DNA from: Rhodopirellula europaea 6C
Lineage (GTDB): Bacteria; Planctomycetota; Planctomycetia; Pirellulales; Pirellulaceae
Length of the DNA stretch: 54,526 bases
Direction of reading: 5' to 3'
Assembly (NCBI RefSeq): GCF_000338295.1
Contig: NZ_ANMO01000147.1
Coordinates: forward strand, 1-54,526
Shown here: piece by piece, positions 46,313 to 54,526 of the stretch
How positions within the stretch are numbered: position 1 is the first letter of the stretch
Layout of the letters: each line of letters starts with the position of its first letter
Notes under the pieces: model-generated
What the model was told of the DNA's origin: nothing
The model's database searches: none
Seen by the model: only the letters and a program-made list of their open reading frames with translations
Position numbers and translations under genes: made by a program

Positions 46313-46555
46313 ATGAGAAAGCCTATTCTTGTCGCTTCTGCCTTCGCGGTTCTGGTGGGTGGCTATGTCGTCTCCCAGCACTTTCGCAGAACCTCGGCAA
46401 TGGAGCAGGCGCATGACGACGCAGTGGTTGCTTAAGAAGTATCGAGTGAGTTTCGGCGGCAGCTTGCGGAGCTTGCCCCCGAACATCCAATTCGACAACG
46501 ATTCGGGAAGTTTGTAGAGCTTCGGGACGCAGGACATCTTCGCCATCAAGGCTTT
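46313..46555 (+). pseudogene. 5' part of the HEAT-repeat gene, cut off by an in-frame TAA
   Basis: An ATG at 46313 opens a membrane-anchor-like start (KPILVASAFAVLVGGYVVSQ) of 40 codons and then meets TAA at 46433-46435. The same frame continues without another stop for 2.2 kb into the HEAT gene, and the stretch just after the stop still reads like protein (RRQLAELAPEHPIRQRFGKF). So one gene appears to be interrupted by a single nonsense codon or a sequencing error. Residues ahead of the stop look like a signal anchor, so the intact protein was probably exported or membrane-bound. Confidence 0.6.
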
Positions 46556-48637
46556 GTGATGGGGCCACACCTGACGCTATCTGGGACAGCTGTTTTTGAA
46601 AAAGCGAATGTTCCCTGTTCCGGAGTCGTCAACGTCCATGGGCCGCTTTCAGTCACGATTCGAATGACACCTTCGAAGGAATGGATGGATAAAAACCCCA
46701 CCGCGTCTTTGCGAAAGAGTGGTGATGTTTTTGTGGTGAGCAAGCCAGGCATGACCAGCGCAACGTCATTGGAGTACGGTGCGGCCCATCCCAATTTCTT
46801 TCACGACCGCTCAGAAAAACGCCATAGCAAAAAGGTAGGACGTTCAGTCAATCAGGCAATCGCGATGCTTGGGAATGAAGTCGCTTCCGCTGAATCAAGC
46901 GATGTTCCCGAGACACGTCAGTGGTATCAATCTCAGCGACGTGCGGAAGCAATCGATCGGTTTCTCATCAAAGCATTTCAAAACTCGAGTCTTAATGTCC
47001 GTCTCGAGGCGGCAAAGTTACTTGCCCTGCCAAGTCCCGGCTACGGAAAGGTCTCTCATGCCGACTCGACGATTGAGCTGCTTTTGGACGAGGTTGACGA
47101 TCAACAGCAAAACCCGTCTGTCCGGGCGGCCATCGTTTCGGCGTTGCTTCTGAACTACGAGGACAAACGAAAGGGGCTCTACGAAAGGCTTCACCAGATG
47201 GGACCTGACGCACACGTCTATGTGCCGGTAATTGCTTCGTTCCTGGGAGACAGTTCAGCACGCCATCGATCGGATGCAGGGGCGTTCGACGCGCCGGTCG
47301 GTGCCGTCAAGCTATTAGGTGACTGGGGACCGGCGTCAGCCGATGCGGTGCCAGCTTTGATGGATGCGTTGAAGAACCATCCCAATCAATGGACGTTCGC
47401 AGCGGCTGTCGCAGAGGCCTTGGGTGAAATTGGGTCCGACGCAAAGGACGCCATCCCAGAACTGATTCTCGCTTCAAGCTCCTCACACAACAATTTGCGT
47501 GCAGCAGCTACGGATGCGATTGGCAAACTGCATACCGGTGGCAAGCTGCCGATGAACTACGACGTGACCAATGAGACCGACATCGAACATCTCGGAGCGA
47601 AGTTCATGCAGGGCCACTCGTATCGCTGGGCAATCGATCCAGATGGAAAACGTATTTGGTCGATTGTCAACAAAGATGGTCTATCGGGACTTTACGAAAT
47701 CGGCATGGAAGATCTCGTCTACAAGCGAGTGGCGAGCATTTCAACTGACGGGTTGGCGGGGATTCACGTGACGTCAGAGTGCGTGGTCATTCTTAGGATC
47801 AATCGCGAGGACGATGCACCGAGTGTCGTCGTCGATCGCTGGTCAAAGGAGCTTGGGAAAAAACTCGATCGTGTCGTCCTGTTTCGTATCGCTGCCATAC
47901 CTGAAAAATCCCGGGTTTCCCTGCGGAATGTGGTGTGGACTCAAGACGGCCACAAAGTCGCGTTCGTGCAATGTGAATCGGAACCGGTTGCCGGAAGGCC
48001 ACGAATGAGCCGGCAATCCAATCGATTGAAAGCGTTCAACACCCAAACGGGACAGTCGCTCGTGGTAGGGAAGGTGTCCGAGTATCAAATGAAGCCAATC
48101 GCGTTCGCTGCTCACCAGGAGTCGATCTACTTTTACGGTCATTGCTTCGAGACGGGCAATCGCTGTCTTGCCGAATTCGATCTGTCCACAAAGCTGTTTC
48201 GTCCCATCGATAACACAGCACTCTCCGGCTACGTGGCCATCCGCGTCCACAACAATCTGGTCGTCTATCAAGGAACTGGAAGCAAGCCAGCACCAATCAA
48301 GCTTTTGAATCTTCAGTCCGGCTTGATCACTGATCTTGTGTTCGACGCTGATGCGCCACGTTTGTATGACCCATTTCACTACTTGTTGTCGTTCATCGAT
48401 GATGAAACCGTCAGTGTCGTCATGGAAACAACAATCGATATTTTTGATGCGATGGATGGCAAGCGTCTGCATCAGATCCCAATCTTCCAACCGAAAGGGC
48501 GAAGGACCATCCGGCCGGTCTTGTACGCAAGCACCAGGGATCAAGTTGTTCTGTTGGCATCAAACGGGTTTGGATCGTCAAACAGTCTCGAAGGATTGTG
48601 GGTACGTCAGATTGATCATGCAGCTTTGGATCGTTGA
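46556..48637 (+). CDS. HEAT-repeat protein with C-terminal beta-propeller-like region, probably 5'-truncated
   Basis: The 693-residue frame holds HEAT-type repeats at ~115-325 (DAVPALMDALKNHP, AVAEALGEIGSDAKDAIPEL, NNLRAAATDAIGKL) and then ~350 residues of short beta strands resembling WD40-like/TolB propeller blades (VWTQDGHKVAFVQC). Such proteins usually act as scaffolds; partner and role are unknown. The start at 46556 (GTG, then ATG) follows AAGG at a short distance, but the frame extends upstream in register to an ATG at 46313 with a signal anchor, separated by TAA at 46433. The protein made from this start would lack its leader and remain in the cytoplasm. Confidence 0.75.
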   Translation: MMGPHLTLSGTAVFEKANVPCSGVVNVHGPLSVTIRMTPSKEWMDKNPTASLRKSGDVFVVSKPGMTSATSLEYGAAHPNFFHDRSEKRHSKKVGRSVNQAIAMLGNEVASAESSDVPETRQWYQSQRRAEAIDRFLIKAFQNSSLNVRLEAAKLLALPSPGYGKVSHADSTIELLLDEVDDQQQNPSVRAAIVSALLLNYEDKRKGLYERLHQMGPDAHVYVPVIASFLGDSSARHRSDAGAFDAPVGAVKLLGDWGPASADAVPALMDALKNHPNQWTFAAAVAEALGEIGSDAKDAIPELILASSSSHNNLRAAATDAIGKLHTGGKLPMNYDVTNETDIEHLGAKFMQGHSYRWAIDPDGKRIWSIVNKDGLSGLYEIGMEDLVYKRVASISTDGLAGIHVTSECVVILRINREDDAPSVVVDRWSKELGKKLDRVVLFRIAAIPEKSRVSLRNVVWTQDGHKVAFVQCESEPVAGRPRMSRQSNRLKAFNTQTGQSLVVGKVSEYQMKPIAFAAHQESIYFYGHCFETGNRCLAEFDLSTKLFRPIDNTALSGYVAIRVHNNLVVYQGTGSKPAPIKLLNLQSGLITDLVFDADAPRLYDPFHYLLSFIDDETVSVVMETTIDIFDAMDGKRLHQIPIFQPKGRRTIRPVLYASTRDQVVLLASNGFGSSNSLEGLWVRQIDHAALDR

Positions 48638-48988
48638 ACGTCGCGGATTGCTCCCCGTGAGGACAATCTGCTGTTGCTGTTCGCGAAAAACGGTCGTCGT
48701 GTTGGGCAGCGCTTCTGAATCAGTGGTGGCGAATGGTGCCAGCCGTACGCTGATGAGGGCGGCTGAAATCGACAGGCACTCCTCACGCAGCGGAATGTGA
48801 CTGTTGATCGATCCTTCAATTTTGCTCCGCCGGGAGGCGTTTGTAGGAAGCAGGCGAAGGCAGCGTCGGAGGTCCAATCGGAGCCCAGTGAGATTGGTGC
48901 TGATCTGGCTGCTCGGACGCCGGTCAGGCGCGGATCGTTTGCGGTACGACTACCGTTTAACGGTAAAATACCCTGAATAGTACCGCAA
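48638..48988. other. gene-free stretch with inverted repeats at its right end
   Basis: No supported gene. At 48940-48987 TGCGGTAC and GTACCGCA form a perfect 8-bp inverted repeat that encloses a 15-bp near-palindrome (TACCGTT, T, AACGGTA at 48951-48965). These border the integrase-tail remnant that follows. Confidence 0.4.
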
Positions 48989-49005
48989 TCAACGCCGTTG
49001 ATTGC
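48985..49005. repeat. perfect 9-bp hairpin
   Basis: GCAATCAAC (48985-48993) and GTTGATTGC (48997-49005) form a perfect stem with a GCC loop, followed on the plus strand by AATTTGCTTTG. It could be a terminator for the HEAT gene, though it lies ~350 bp from its stop, or an arm-type site of the lost element. Confidence 0.5.
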
Positions 49006-49250
49006 AATTTGCTTTGCACCTGATATGATCAAAAATGTCCCGAAAGTGAGTGTTTTCTCGCGTGAACGGTGATTTAGCTAAGGGCGTCGAATTTTTTTCA
49101 CACGGCAGAGGCCACAGATTCGAATTCTGTATCGCCCATTTCGGCAGCTCGCCGAATACCTCGTCAATTACCGGTCGAAACGCCTCTTGCGTGTTACCGC
49201 GTCGGCGTCCTGTAGGGCTGGAACGTGAATTGGAGGAAGTTGGCGAGCGT
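48989..49250 (-). pseudogene. tail of a lost site-specific integrase read through a tRNA-like att sequence
   Basis: On the minus strand a frame reads EAFRPVIDEVFGELPKW, then AIQNSNLWPLPCE, and ends at 48989. The WAIQ-NSNLWPLP string is the known readout of the reversed 3' end of a tRNA gene, and it appears at the C-terminus of many tyrosine recombinases whose element inserts in a tRNA. The catalytic part of the enzyme is absent: upstream lies the intact MscS gene in another frame. So only the last ~60-80 codons of such an integrase seem to remain. The match is by memory of this string. Confidence 0.55.
49104..49138 (+). other. tRNA 3'-end-like sequence, probable attachment-site scar
   Basis: The sequence contains a T-arm (ACAGA, loop TTCGAAT, TCTGT) followed by ATCGCCCA, which would be the 3' strand of an acceptor stem starting GGGCGAT. 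The D arm and a proper anticodon arm are not found upstream, so it is no functional tRNA. The closing T-stem pair is A-T instead of the near-universal G-C, which also points to decay. Position within an integrase-tail frame suggests attL/attR residue. Confidence 0.55.
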
Positions 49251-49262
49251 TGAACGCACATC

Positions 49263-51077
49263 TCATGTTGCTGATTCGGTCTGCCGACTTTCGATTGCCA
49301 GTTCGCGGTCCGGATCGCTGGCCAGGTAGATGGACTGGGTCGGGAACGCGAAGTCGATATCAGCTTCGTTGAAACGTTGGAGCAGTTTTCGATTGACCAG
49401 CGTCGCGTGATCGAGGTAACTGAAGTATCCCCGTTCGCTATCACGTTGGATGCGATTTTCATCGCCATCCATCATGTACCAATAGTCGGCCCGCAAGTTC
49501 AGGTAATGCGAACCGAATTTGTCAAACCAAACTTTCGGCGGATGCATGTCCAAGTTCGATTTCCCGTCGCCAACGACGTCGTCACTGGTCAAAATCTGCT
49601 GAAGTATTTCGATCGCCTCGTCGACTTTTGCAGGTGGCGTGTCGTAGGTGATCTGCACGTCCATGACGCGCCGCAGATACTTCCGCATGGACAAGTTTTC
49701 AACGGTGTTGTCGATGAACTTCATGTTGGGAACGGACAGCACTTCGCCGCTGAGCAAACGAATTCGCGTGACCTGCAAACTGACATCCTCGACGGTTCCG
49801 ATCTCGCCCTCAAAGCGAACCCAATCACCATCAATGAACGGGCGATTCGCGAAGATGGTAAGTCCACCGAACAGATTTTTGACTGCGTCTTGCGCAGCTA
49901 GCGACAGTGCAAGTGCGAAGATGCCAAATCCTCCAATCAACGCCATCACATTCCATTTGAACACGTTCTGGAACACGAACAACAACAGCACGATGGTCGC
50001 AACGACCCGAAGACCGCGTCTGACCACCAACGACATCATGCGGGCGTAGGGATCTTCGTCGCCATAGAATGTGCGTCTTGCCCCTAAGCAGGCGAGTTCG
50101 ATCAGAGACACGATTAGATAGACGCCGGCCAAAACCAGAGCGGCTTCAATCATGTTCCATCGAAACGTCGAGAGAGCCGGGTGCATGTAGATTTTTGCTG
50201 ACCCAATCGCCGCGCCGAGCACGCCGACAAAGATCACGGCCGGAATCATGATGCTGGTCAAAATGGTCGTCATGATATCGTCGCCACGACTCTCACGTTT
50301 GGCAATGATCCGCTGAACGCCTTTGTAAATGAACCATGCGACCATGATGCCGCCCATCGTGAAAATCGCCGCGAGCGCCCAGTCGATGGCGGCCGTCTTC
50401 CGTACCGTCGGCTCAACAACGCTCAGAAACAACTGACCTTTGCGTTCCACGCGGGCACGCGGCGGAATCGCCTTTATGCTGTCCAACAGATCGCTGGCTC
50501 CGAGTGCGGTTTGGTCGCTGAATCGCCACTTGTCACCGTCTCGCACCAAGACAATGTGGCCATTGGGAGCTTCATCGATTGCTTTGTACGCCCAAGCACA
50601 GTCGATGCCACGCGGGAACAACTCGAAGCGAGCGATGTCTTGTTCGGCAACCGTCTTCTCCCCAGGCATCGTACCGGGACTGATTTCGGGAAGACGATCA
50701 AACACGTGCAACAGATCCATCGCGACTTTCTCTGCGTCAGGGATGTCTGCGGGCAAGGTGTTCAGTGCGCGTTCAAGCGGTTCCCGGCGACCCTGCGCGA
50801 CATGATTCATCGCTTCGACAAAGGTCATCACCGTATCGCGTGGGCTTTTTTGCGAATTGTATTCAGGGGATTGGGCAGAGTGCCGGTGCCCGTTTGGCTT
50901 GAAGAGATCCAGCAATGCATCGCCGCTGGATTCCAACAATTCAAAGAAGCCGACCTGTGTCGAACGCGGACGGTTTCCATCGGCACTTGATTGTTTGGTC
51001 GAGAGAGGCGATTGAGCCAACACAACTGATTGGAAAGCACCGAGCATCAAGGCGATCAGCGAAAGTCGCAGTAGCAT
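49263..51077 (-). CDS. MscS family mechanosensitive ion channel
   Basis: The 604-residue protein has a signal peptide (ALMLGAFQSVVLA), a soluble periplasmic part to ~210, and about five membrane helices between ~225 and 420. The MscS core is clear: the pore helix region FGIFALALSLAAQDAVKNLFGG, then NRPFIDGDWVRFEGEIGTVEDV and the beta domain (VPNMKFIDNTVENLS), with the C-terminal alpha/beta cage. It would open on membrane stretch to release solutes. The N-terminal extension makes it larger than E. coli MscS (286 residues). No strong ribosome site precedes the ATG. It stands alone, with a minus-strand terminator just upstream separating it from a decayed gene. Confidence 0.93.
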   Translation of the reverse strand: MLLRLSLIALMLGAFQSVVLAQSPLSTKQSSADGNRPRSTQVGFFELLESSGDALLDLFKPNGHRHSAQSPEYNSQKSPRDTVMTFVEAMNHVAQGRREPLERALNTLPADIPDAEKVAMDLLHVFDRLPEISPGTMPGEKTVAEQDIARFELFPRGIDCAWAYKAIDEAPNGHIVLVRDGDKWRFSDQTALGASDLLDSIKAIPPRARVERKGQLFLSVVEPTVRKTAAIDWALAAIFTMGGIMVAWFIYKGVQRIIAKRESRGDDIMTTILTSIMIPAVIFVGVLGAAIGSAKIYMHPALSTFRWNMIEAALVLAGVYLIVSLIELACLGARRTFYGDEDPYARMMSLVVRRGLRVVATIVLLLFVFQNVFKWNVMALIGGFGIFALALSLAAQDAVKNLFGGLTIFANRPFIDGDWVRFEGEIGTVEDVSLQVTRIRLLSGEVLSVPNMKFIDNTVENLSMRKYLRRVMDVQITYDTPPAKVDEAIEILQQILTSDDVVGDGKSNLDMHPPKVWFDKFGSHYLNLRADYWYMMDGDENRIQRDSERGYFSYLDHATLVNRKLLQRFNEADIDFAFPTQSIYLASDPDRELAIESRQTESAT

Positions 51078-51102
51078 GGAAAGTCTGTTTCATTAGGGTT
51101 GC

Positions 51103-51132
51103 AAAAAACCTCGCCGGTCAGCCGGCGAGGTT
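51103..51132 (-). terminator. strong intrinsic terminator
   Basis: Read on the minus strand, an 11-bp perfect stem (AACCTCGCCGG with CCGGCGAGGTT, loop CTGA) is followed by TTTTTT. It lies 36 bp after the stop of the DUF11 remnant at 51168, so it probably ended that gene's transcript before the MscS gene. Confidence 0.85.
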
Positions 51133-51167
51133 CGTTCGTGAATGAGTCAATGTTTGTCAGTCGCGAA

Positions 51168-51530
51168 TCAGTTGTTCGACGTCTCGGACAAACGCGTAGG
51201 CTCCTCGCCAATCACTTCGCGTTCCAGCACTTTGCTGGTCAATGCAGACTCGCAGCAGACGCTGCCGTTGTCGGTCGGTTTGCATGTGACTGTGTACTCT
51301 TCGCGATCGCCGGCCGGCATTGTCTCGATCGGATCGAACGTGACCTTGCCGTCTCCGCTCGTCACTGCTCTGGGATCGTTTGCCGATTCAAAATCCAAAC
51401 AGTTTGGCAATGTTGCCACGATTTGGACGTCCTGGTGATCGGCAGTTCCTTCATTCCAAACGGGATCGAGTGCTTGATGTTCGATGTGATCTTGGAGGGA
51501 CCTACCCCGGCGAACGCAAACGATGCGCCA
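51168..51530 (-). pseudogene. 3' remnant of a DUF11-domain surface protein
   Basis: The last ~110 codons before the stop at 51168 resemble the final DUF11 repeat of planctomycete surface proteins: NEGTADHQDVQIVATLPNCL, DFESANDPRAV, GKVTFDPIETMPAGDREEY, and a final VLEREVIGEEPTRL. The frame stays open to 52007 but the upstream part has no domain resemblance, and similar words appear in another frame near 51500 (RLSWWLVEPVGASFAFAG), as expected after a frameshift. A well-formed terminator follows, indicating a once-functional gene. An intact protein of this kind would have several repeats and a signal peptide; none are found. Confidence 0.5.
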
Positions 51531-52078
51531 ACCGGTTCGACAAGCCACCACGACAATCGGCTTGATGCCTTTCGGTCGTACGCAGTCTCGTCCCGTGTGT
51601 CGAGATTCATCCCAAACGCAATCCCCGGTCGGAACGTAGCGTTGAAGGCTGCAGGAATTACATGTTGAACAGCCAGGAACGACTGCGGCTGAAAGGATGT
51701 CTACCAGTTGCCGGAGGGTGCCTCTGAAGGTCTGTACAGGCCGCTTGTTGTGACCCTTCTCGTTTTCAGCGGAACCTAACCATCCCCGGCTTGGGATTGC
51801 GGCCGGCGAGATAGTCAGCCAGCTATGTGCCAAATCGTTCGGGCAAATCACGCTGATCCACTCCGGCACGCAGCCTCTCGAAACAGTCATTGACGAGAAC
51901 ACGGCGGTCCGCCGGAGGACGTCTGACCGGCTACAGCACCAATACGAGCGATTTCGGCCGTCGATTCCCGCACAAAACTGGCTTCGAAACCCAACATTGG
52001 TTGACACGCGATAGCCTGCTAAACTGCGATCTCCAAATCCTTCTGTTGATTGAAGTGACTAGCTAACTCGAGCTACCG
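51531..52078. other. decayed stretch upstream of the PAS-GAF kinase gene
   Basis: The sequence keeps a long minus-strand open frame, but I see no domain in it; it may be the frameshifted remainder of the DUF11 gene. The promoter of the plus-strand kinase must lie near its right end; no clear boxes were identified. Confidence 0.35.
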
Positions 52079-54235
52079 ATGAGCGAACAAAATTCTCCGC
52101 AGGTAGAACGGCACCAGATCGAGTTGTTGGAGGCGACGCTGGCTAGTCTTGATGATGCCGTCGTTTCAACGGACTCGTCGGGCCGAATTTCATATTTGAA
52201 CGCCGCCGCGGAAAAGCTGACGGGATGTTCGAGTGAGGATGCCATTGGCAAACCACTTGAATCGGTTTGTCGCTCGATCAGCGCGAAAACGGGCGAGCCG
52301 GTCTATGAACTTTCGAAGAAGGTTTTGCGAGATGAAGAGTTAGTTGGATCTGACGACGAGAGTTTGTTCATTGCCGCTGATGGAAGCTCCCTGCCCGTTG
52401 AGGCTCGTGCCTCCTCAATGCGATCGCCTGACGGAAGGATCGTCGGACACGTCTTTGTGTTGCGGGATCTGACCGAACGTTGGCGTGAAGCTTCGCTGAT
52501 ATCAGAACAGAATCGGTTGCTTGAGCGAGTTGTTCGTGGCGGCTCGGCCTCTGAAATATTGGATGCGATTTGTCTGGCAGTCGAGCAACACATTGCAGCA
52601 GACACGATCGCAACCGTTTTGTTGGTTGACGAAACTGGCACGCATCTGCGGCCGGCTGCGGGGCCACGTTGCCCGGCCGAGTACGCCGCCGCCGTCGACC
52701 CTGTCTCGATCGGAGCCGATTGCGGGTCGTGCGGGACGGCGGCATACAGTCGACAATTGGTCATCGTCTCTGATATTGCAACCGATCCACTCTGGAAAGA
52801 TTTTCGGCAGGCTGCTTTGCCCCACGGCTTAAGATCGTGCTGGTCTGTTCCCATCATCAGTTCAGACGACTCCGTGTTGGGAACCTTCGCCGTGTACTCA
52901 CGGCAGTCGCGAAGTCCCCGGGATCAGGATCTTCACGTGATGGAGTTTCTGAGTCGGACTGCTGGCATCACAATCGAACGCCAACGGAGTGAGGAGGCGT
53001 TGCGAAATAGCGAGAGACGCGCCTTGCAAGCCAACGAGGCCAAGAGCGAATTCCTGGCAAACATGAGTCACGAAATCCGGACGCCAATGGCAGCGATCTT
53101 GGGGCACGCCGATCTCTTGCTGTCTCATTTGAAAGATCCTGACAACGTTTCATGCGTGAGTACGATTCGACGCAACGGAAATCATCTGCTTGAGATCATC
53201 AATGACATTCTGGACATCTCTAGGATCGAGGCCGGCAAATTGGATGTGACGTTCTCGTCATGTTCTCTGGTAGAGTTGCTATCGGACCTTTGGTCGATGA
53301 TGCATGTCCGAGTGGAGGGAAAGCCGGTTGATCTCTGTTTTGATGCGGTTGGAGAGTTGCCTGAAACGATCCAAACCGACCCGCAACGGCTCAAGCAGGT
53401 TTTCATCAACCTACTCGGCAACGCAATCAAGTTCACCGAGTCAGGGCACGTCAAGTTGCGTGTCCAGATGCTCGATCACGATGCCGATCCACGGCTCCAG
53501 TTTGACGTGGAAGATACCGGGATCGGTATCCCGGAAGAGAACCTGAAGTGTCTGTTCGAAGCCTTTTCGCAGGGCGACGCTTCGGTCACGCGTAAATTCG
53601 GCGGTAGCGGCTTGGGGCTCGCAATTAGCAAACGGCTGACCGAGAAGTTGGGAGGTGAACTGACCGTTGAAAGCACTGAGGGCGTTGGCTCGACGTTCAG
53701 CGTCCTGCTGCCTGTCGGTTCGCTCGATAGCGTCAACTTCCGCAACATCGACTGCGATCGACTCTCGCCTGATTTGGAGCCATCCAGATTTGAAATCGGA
53801 CTGTCATGCCGAGTTCTGCTGGTGGACGATCGACGTGACATCCGTTTTCTGGCTCAACATTCGTTGGAGAAAGCGGGAGCGTCCGTGGTAACCGCTGAAG
53901 ATGGTTTGGACGCGATCGGTTCAGTAGCACGAGCAACAGAATCGGGTGAGAAGTTTGACATCATCATCATGGACATGCAGATGCCGGAGATGGACGGCTA
54001 TACCGCAACAGCCAAACTGCGATCGGCTGGATGCGAGTTGCCGATCATTGCGCTAACGGCGAACGCGATGAGCGGTGATCGAGAACAATGCATCGCTGCC
54101 GGCTGCGACGATTACCTTTCCAAGCCCATCGATACATCGATGTTGCTCGAGAAGGTTCGATGCTTGACGCAGGGAAATTTGGTCGACGATTTGAAGGCCC
54201 ACGGGAATCGTTCCGTTTCAGGTGAAGGCTCCTAG
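52079..54235 (+). CDS. PAS-GAF hybrid histidine kinase with receiver domain
   Basis: The 718-residue cytoplasmic kinase has a PAS domain (~20-135), a GAF domain (~155-300, with GADCGSCGTAAYSRQLVIVSD and LGTFAVYSR), HisKA (His331 in NMSHEIRTP), HATPase (NLLGNAIKF, DTGIGIPEENL, GGSGLGLAISKRL) and a C-terminal receiver (Asp632 in IIMDMQMPEMDGY). The receiver implies onward transfer to an HPt protein encoded elsewhere. The cysteine pair in the GAF segment (CGSC) could be redox-sensitive but is also common in GAF sensors. No adjacent output gene is visible. The ATG begins the PAS linker naturally; no strong ribosome site was noted. Confidence 0.95.
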   Translation: MSEQNSPQVERHQIELLEATLASLDDAVVSTDSSGRISYLNAAAEKLTGCSSEDAIGKPLESVCRSISAKTGEPVYELSKKVLRDEELVGSDDESLFIAADGSSLPVEARASSMRSPDGRIVGHVFVLRDLTERWREASLISEQNRLLERVVRGGSASEILDAICLAVEQHIAADTIATVLLVDETGTHLRPAAGPRCPAEYAAAVDPVSIGADCGSCGTAAYSRQLVIVSDIATDPLWKDFRQAALPHGLRSCWSVPIISSDDSVLGTFAVYSRQSRSPRDQDLHVMEFLSRTAGITIERQRSEEALRNSERRALQANEAKSEFLANMSHEIRTPMAAILGHADLLLSHLKDPDNVSCVSTIRRNGNHLLEIINDILDISRIEAGKLDVTFSSCSLVELLSDLWSMMHVRVEGKPVDLCFDAVGELPETIQTDPQRLKQVFINLLGNAIKFTESGHVKLRVQMLDHDADPRLQFDVEDTGIGIPEENLKCLFEAFSQGDASVTRKFGGSGLGLAISKRLTEKLGGELTVESTEGVGSTFSVLLPVGSLDSVNFRNIDCDRLSPDLEPSRFEIGLSCRVLLVDDRRDIRFLAQHSLEKAGASVVTAEDGLDAIGSVARATESGEKFDIIIMDMQMPEMDGYTATAKLRSAGCELPIIALTANAMSGDREQCIAAGCDDYLSKPIDTSMLLEKVRCLTQGNLVDDLKAHGNRSVSGEGS

Positions 54236-54236
54236 C

Positions 54237-54443
54237 GGGCTGTTGATTCAATGAGCCGTGCCGCGTTAGCTGCGGTTGGTCAAACGCCTACCGGGGCGAA
54301 CACCCATCGGCCAGTTGTTGTCATTCGGTACACGACTAACGGGCTGTTGATTTAATGAGCCGCACCGCGTTAGCGGCGGTTAGTCAGACGCCAACCGGGG
54401 CTAACGCCCATCGGCTAATTGTTGTCATTCGGTACACGACTAA
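54237..54443. repeat. two tandem copies of a 103-bp repeat
   Basis: Copy 1 (54237-54339) and copy 2 (54341-54443) are offset by 104 bp and differ at roughly a dozen positions. Both begin GGGCTGTTGATT and end CATTCGGTACACGACTAA. Inside lie small inverted repeats (ACCGC/GCGGT around GTTAGCG in copy 2) and a GGGGCTAACGCCCAT-type segment. Such GTTAGC-rich units are seen between genes in Rhodopirellula-type genomes, by memory. The unit is noncoding, directly after the kinase stop. Confidence 0.75.
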
Positions 54444-54526
54444 ACCAACCGGCTGCTAGCTGACTAGTTCACCTGAAACCTCGCAGTCTCCTCTTGCGTT
54501 CCCGATGCGTAGGTTTGCAAGCGTTC

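Noticed and set aside
49076-49138. Intact tRNA gene
   Set aside because: Only the T-arm and acceptor 3' strand can be drawn; D arm, anticodon arm and the pairing 5' acceptor strand are not found.
1-54526. CRISPR array
   Set aside because: No series of short repeats with regular unique spacers and no cas gene was seen.

Overview
The window looks like a chromosomal segment of a planctomycete, most likely a Rhodopirellula-like member of the Pirellulaceae. This is inferred from gene content: two cytochrome/DUF1592 plus DUF1552 gene pairs, two type I sulfatases, an ECF sigma factor next to a FecR protein, Tat-type signal peptides on oxidoreductases, long lone hybrid histidine kinases, and gene-poor spacers with worn-out mobile DNA. 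No rRNA, intact tRNA, CRISPR array or intact insertion sequence was seen.

Layout. 1-4.8 kb: the 3' part of a Gfo/Idh/MocA oxidoreductase, an eroded transposase resembling ISAzo13, and two coupled membrane-anchored proteins of unknown function on the minus strand. 4.8-8 kb: a two-domain KaiC-like ATPase followed 10 bp later by a hybrid histidine kinase. 8.4-8.9 kb: a secreted fasciclin-domain protein. 8.9-10.7 kb: a gene-poor stretch with three neighbouring hairpins. 10.7-17.6 kb: a stand-alone CheB-like protein, a 1739-residue CheB-CheR-PAS-LOV-PAS-kinase-receiver protein, and a CheY-like regulator. 18.5-19.3 kb: a DUF4198-like exported protein. 19.7-23.4 kb: a trehalose-synthase-type GH13 enzyme coupled to a glycogen debranching enzyme. 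23.7-27.8 kb: an arylsulfatase and a diguanylate cyclase. 27.9-45.8 kb, all minus strand: a polysaccharide-type gene block. Read in the direction of transcription it runs ECF sigma factor, FecR regulator, PSD1/DUF1592, DUF1552, sulfatase fused to an alginate-lyase-like domain, a second PSD1/DUF1592, a second DUF1552, SDR, sugar isomerase-like protein, Gfo/Idh/MocA protein, and beta-helix protein. 46-49 kb: a HEAT-repeat gene broken by an in-frame stop, then a tRNA 3'-end-like sequence inside the tail of a lost integrase. 49-51 kb: an MscS channel. 51-52 kb: a decayed DUF11 gene with a good terminator. 52-54.2 kb: a PAS-GAF hybrid kinase. 54.2-54.5 kb: two tandem copies of a 103-bp repeat.

How the genes may work together. 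Two themes stand out. The first is signalling: the KaiC-like ATPase with its kinase, a full LOV photosensor motif inside a chemotaxis-type hybrid kinase, single-domain regulators and a diguanylate cyclase could couple light or an internal state to behaviour or c-di-GMP. The second is an apparently inducible locus for a sulfated, uronic-acid-rich polysaccharide: many start/stop codons overlap from the sigma factor onwards, and it carries a sulfatase-lyase fusion and sugar oxidoreductases. Both functional pictures are inference from domains and gene order; the substrate and the signals are not shown by the sequence.
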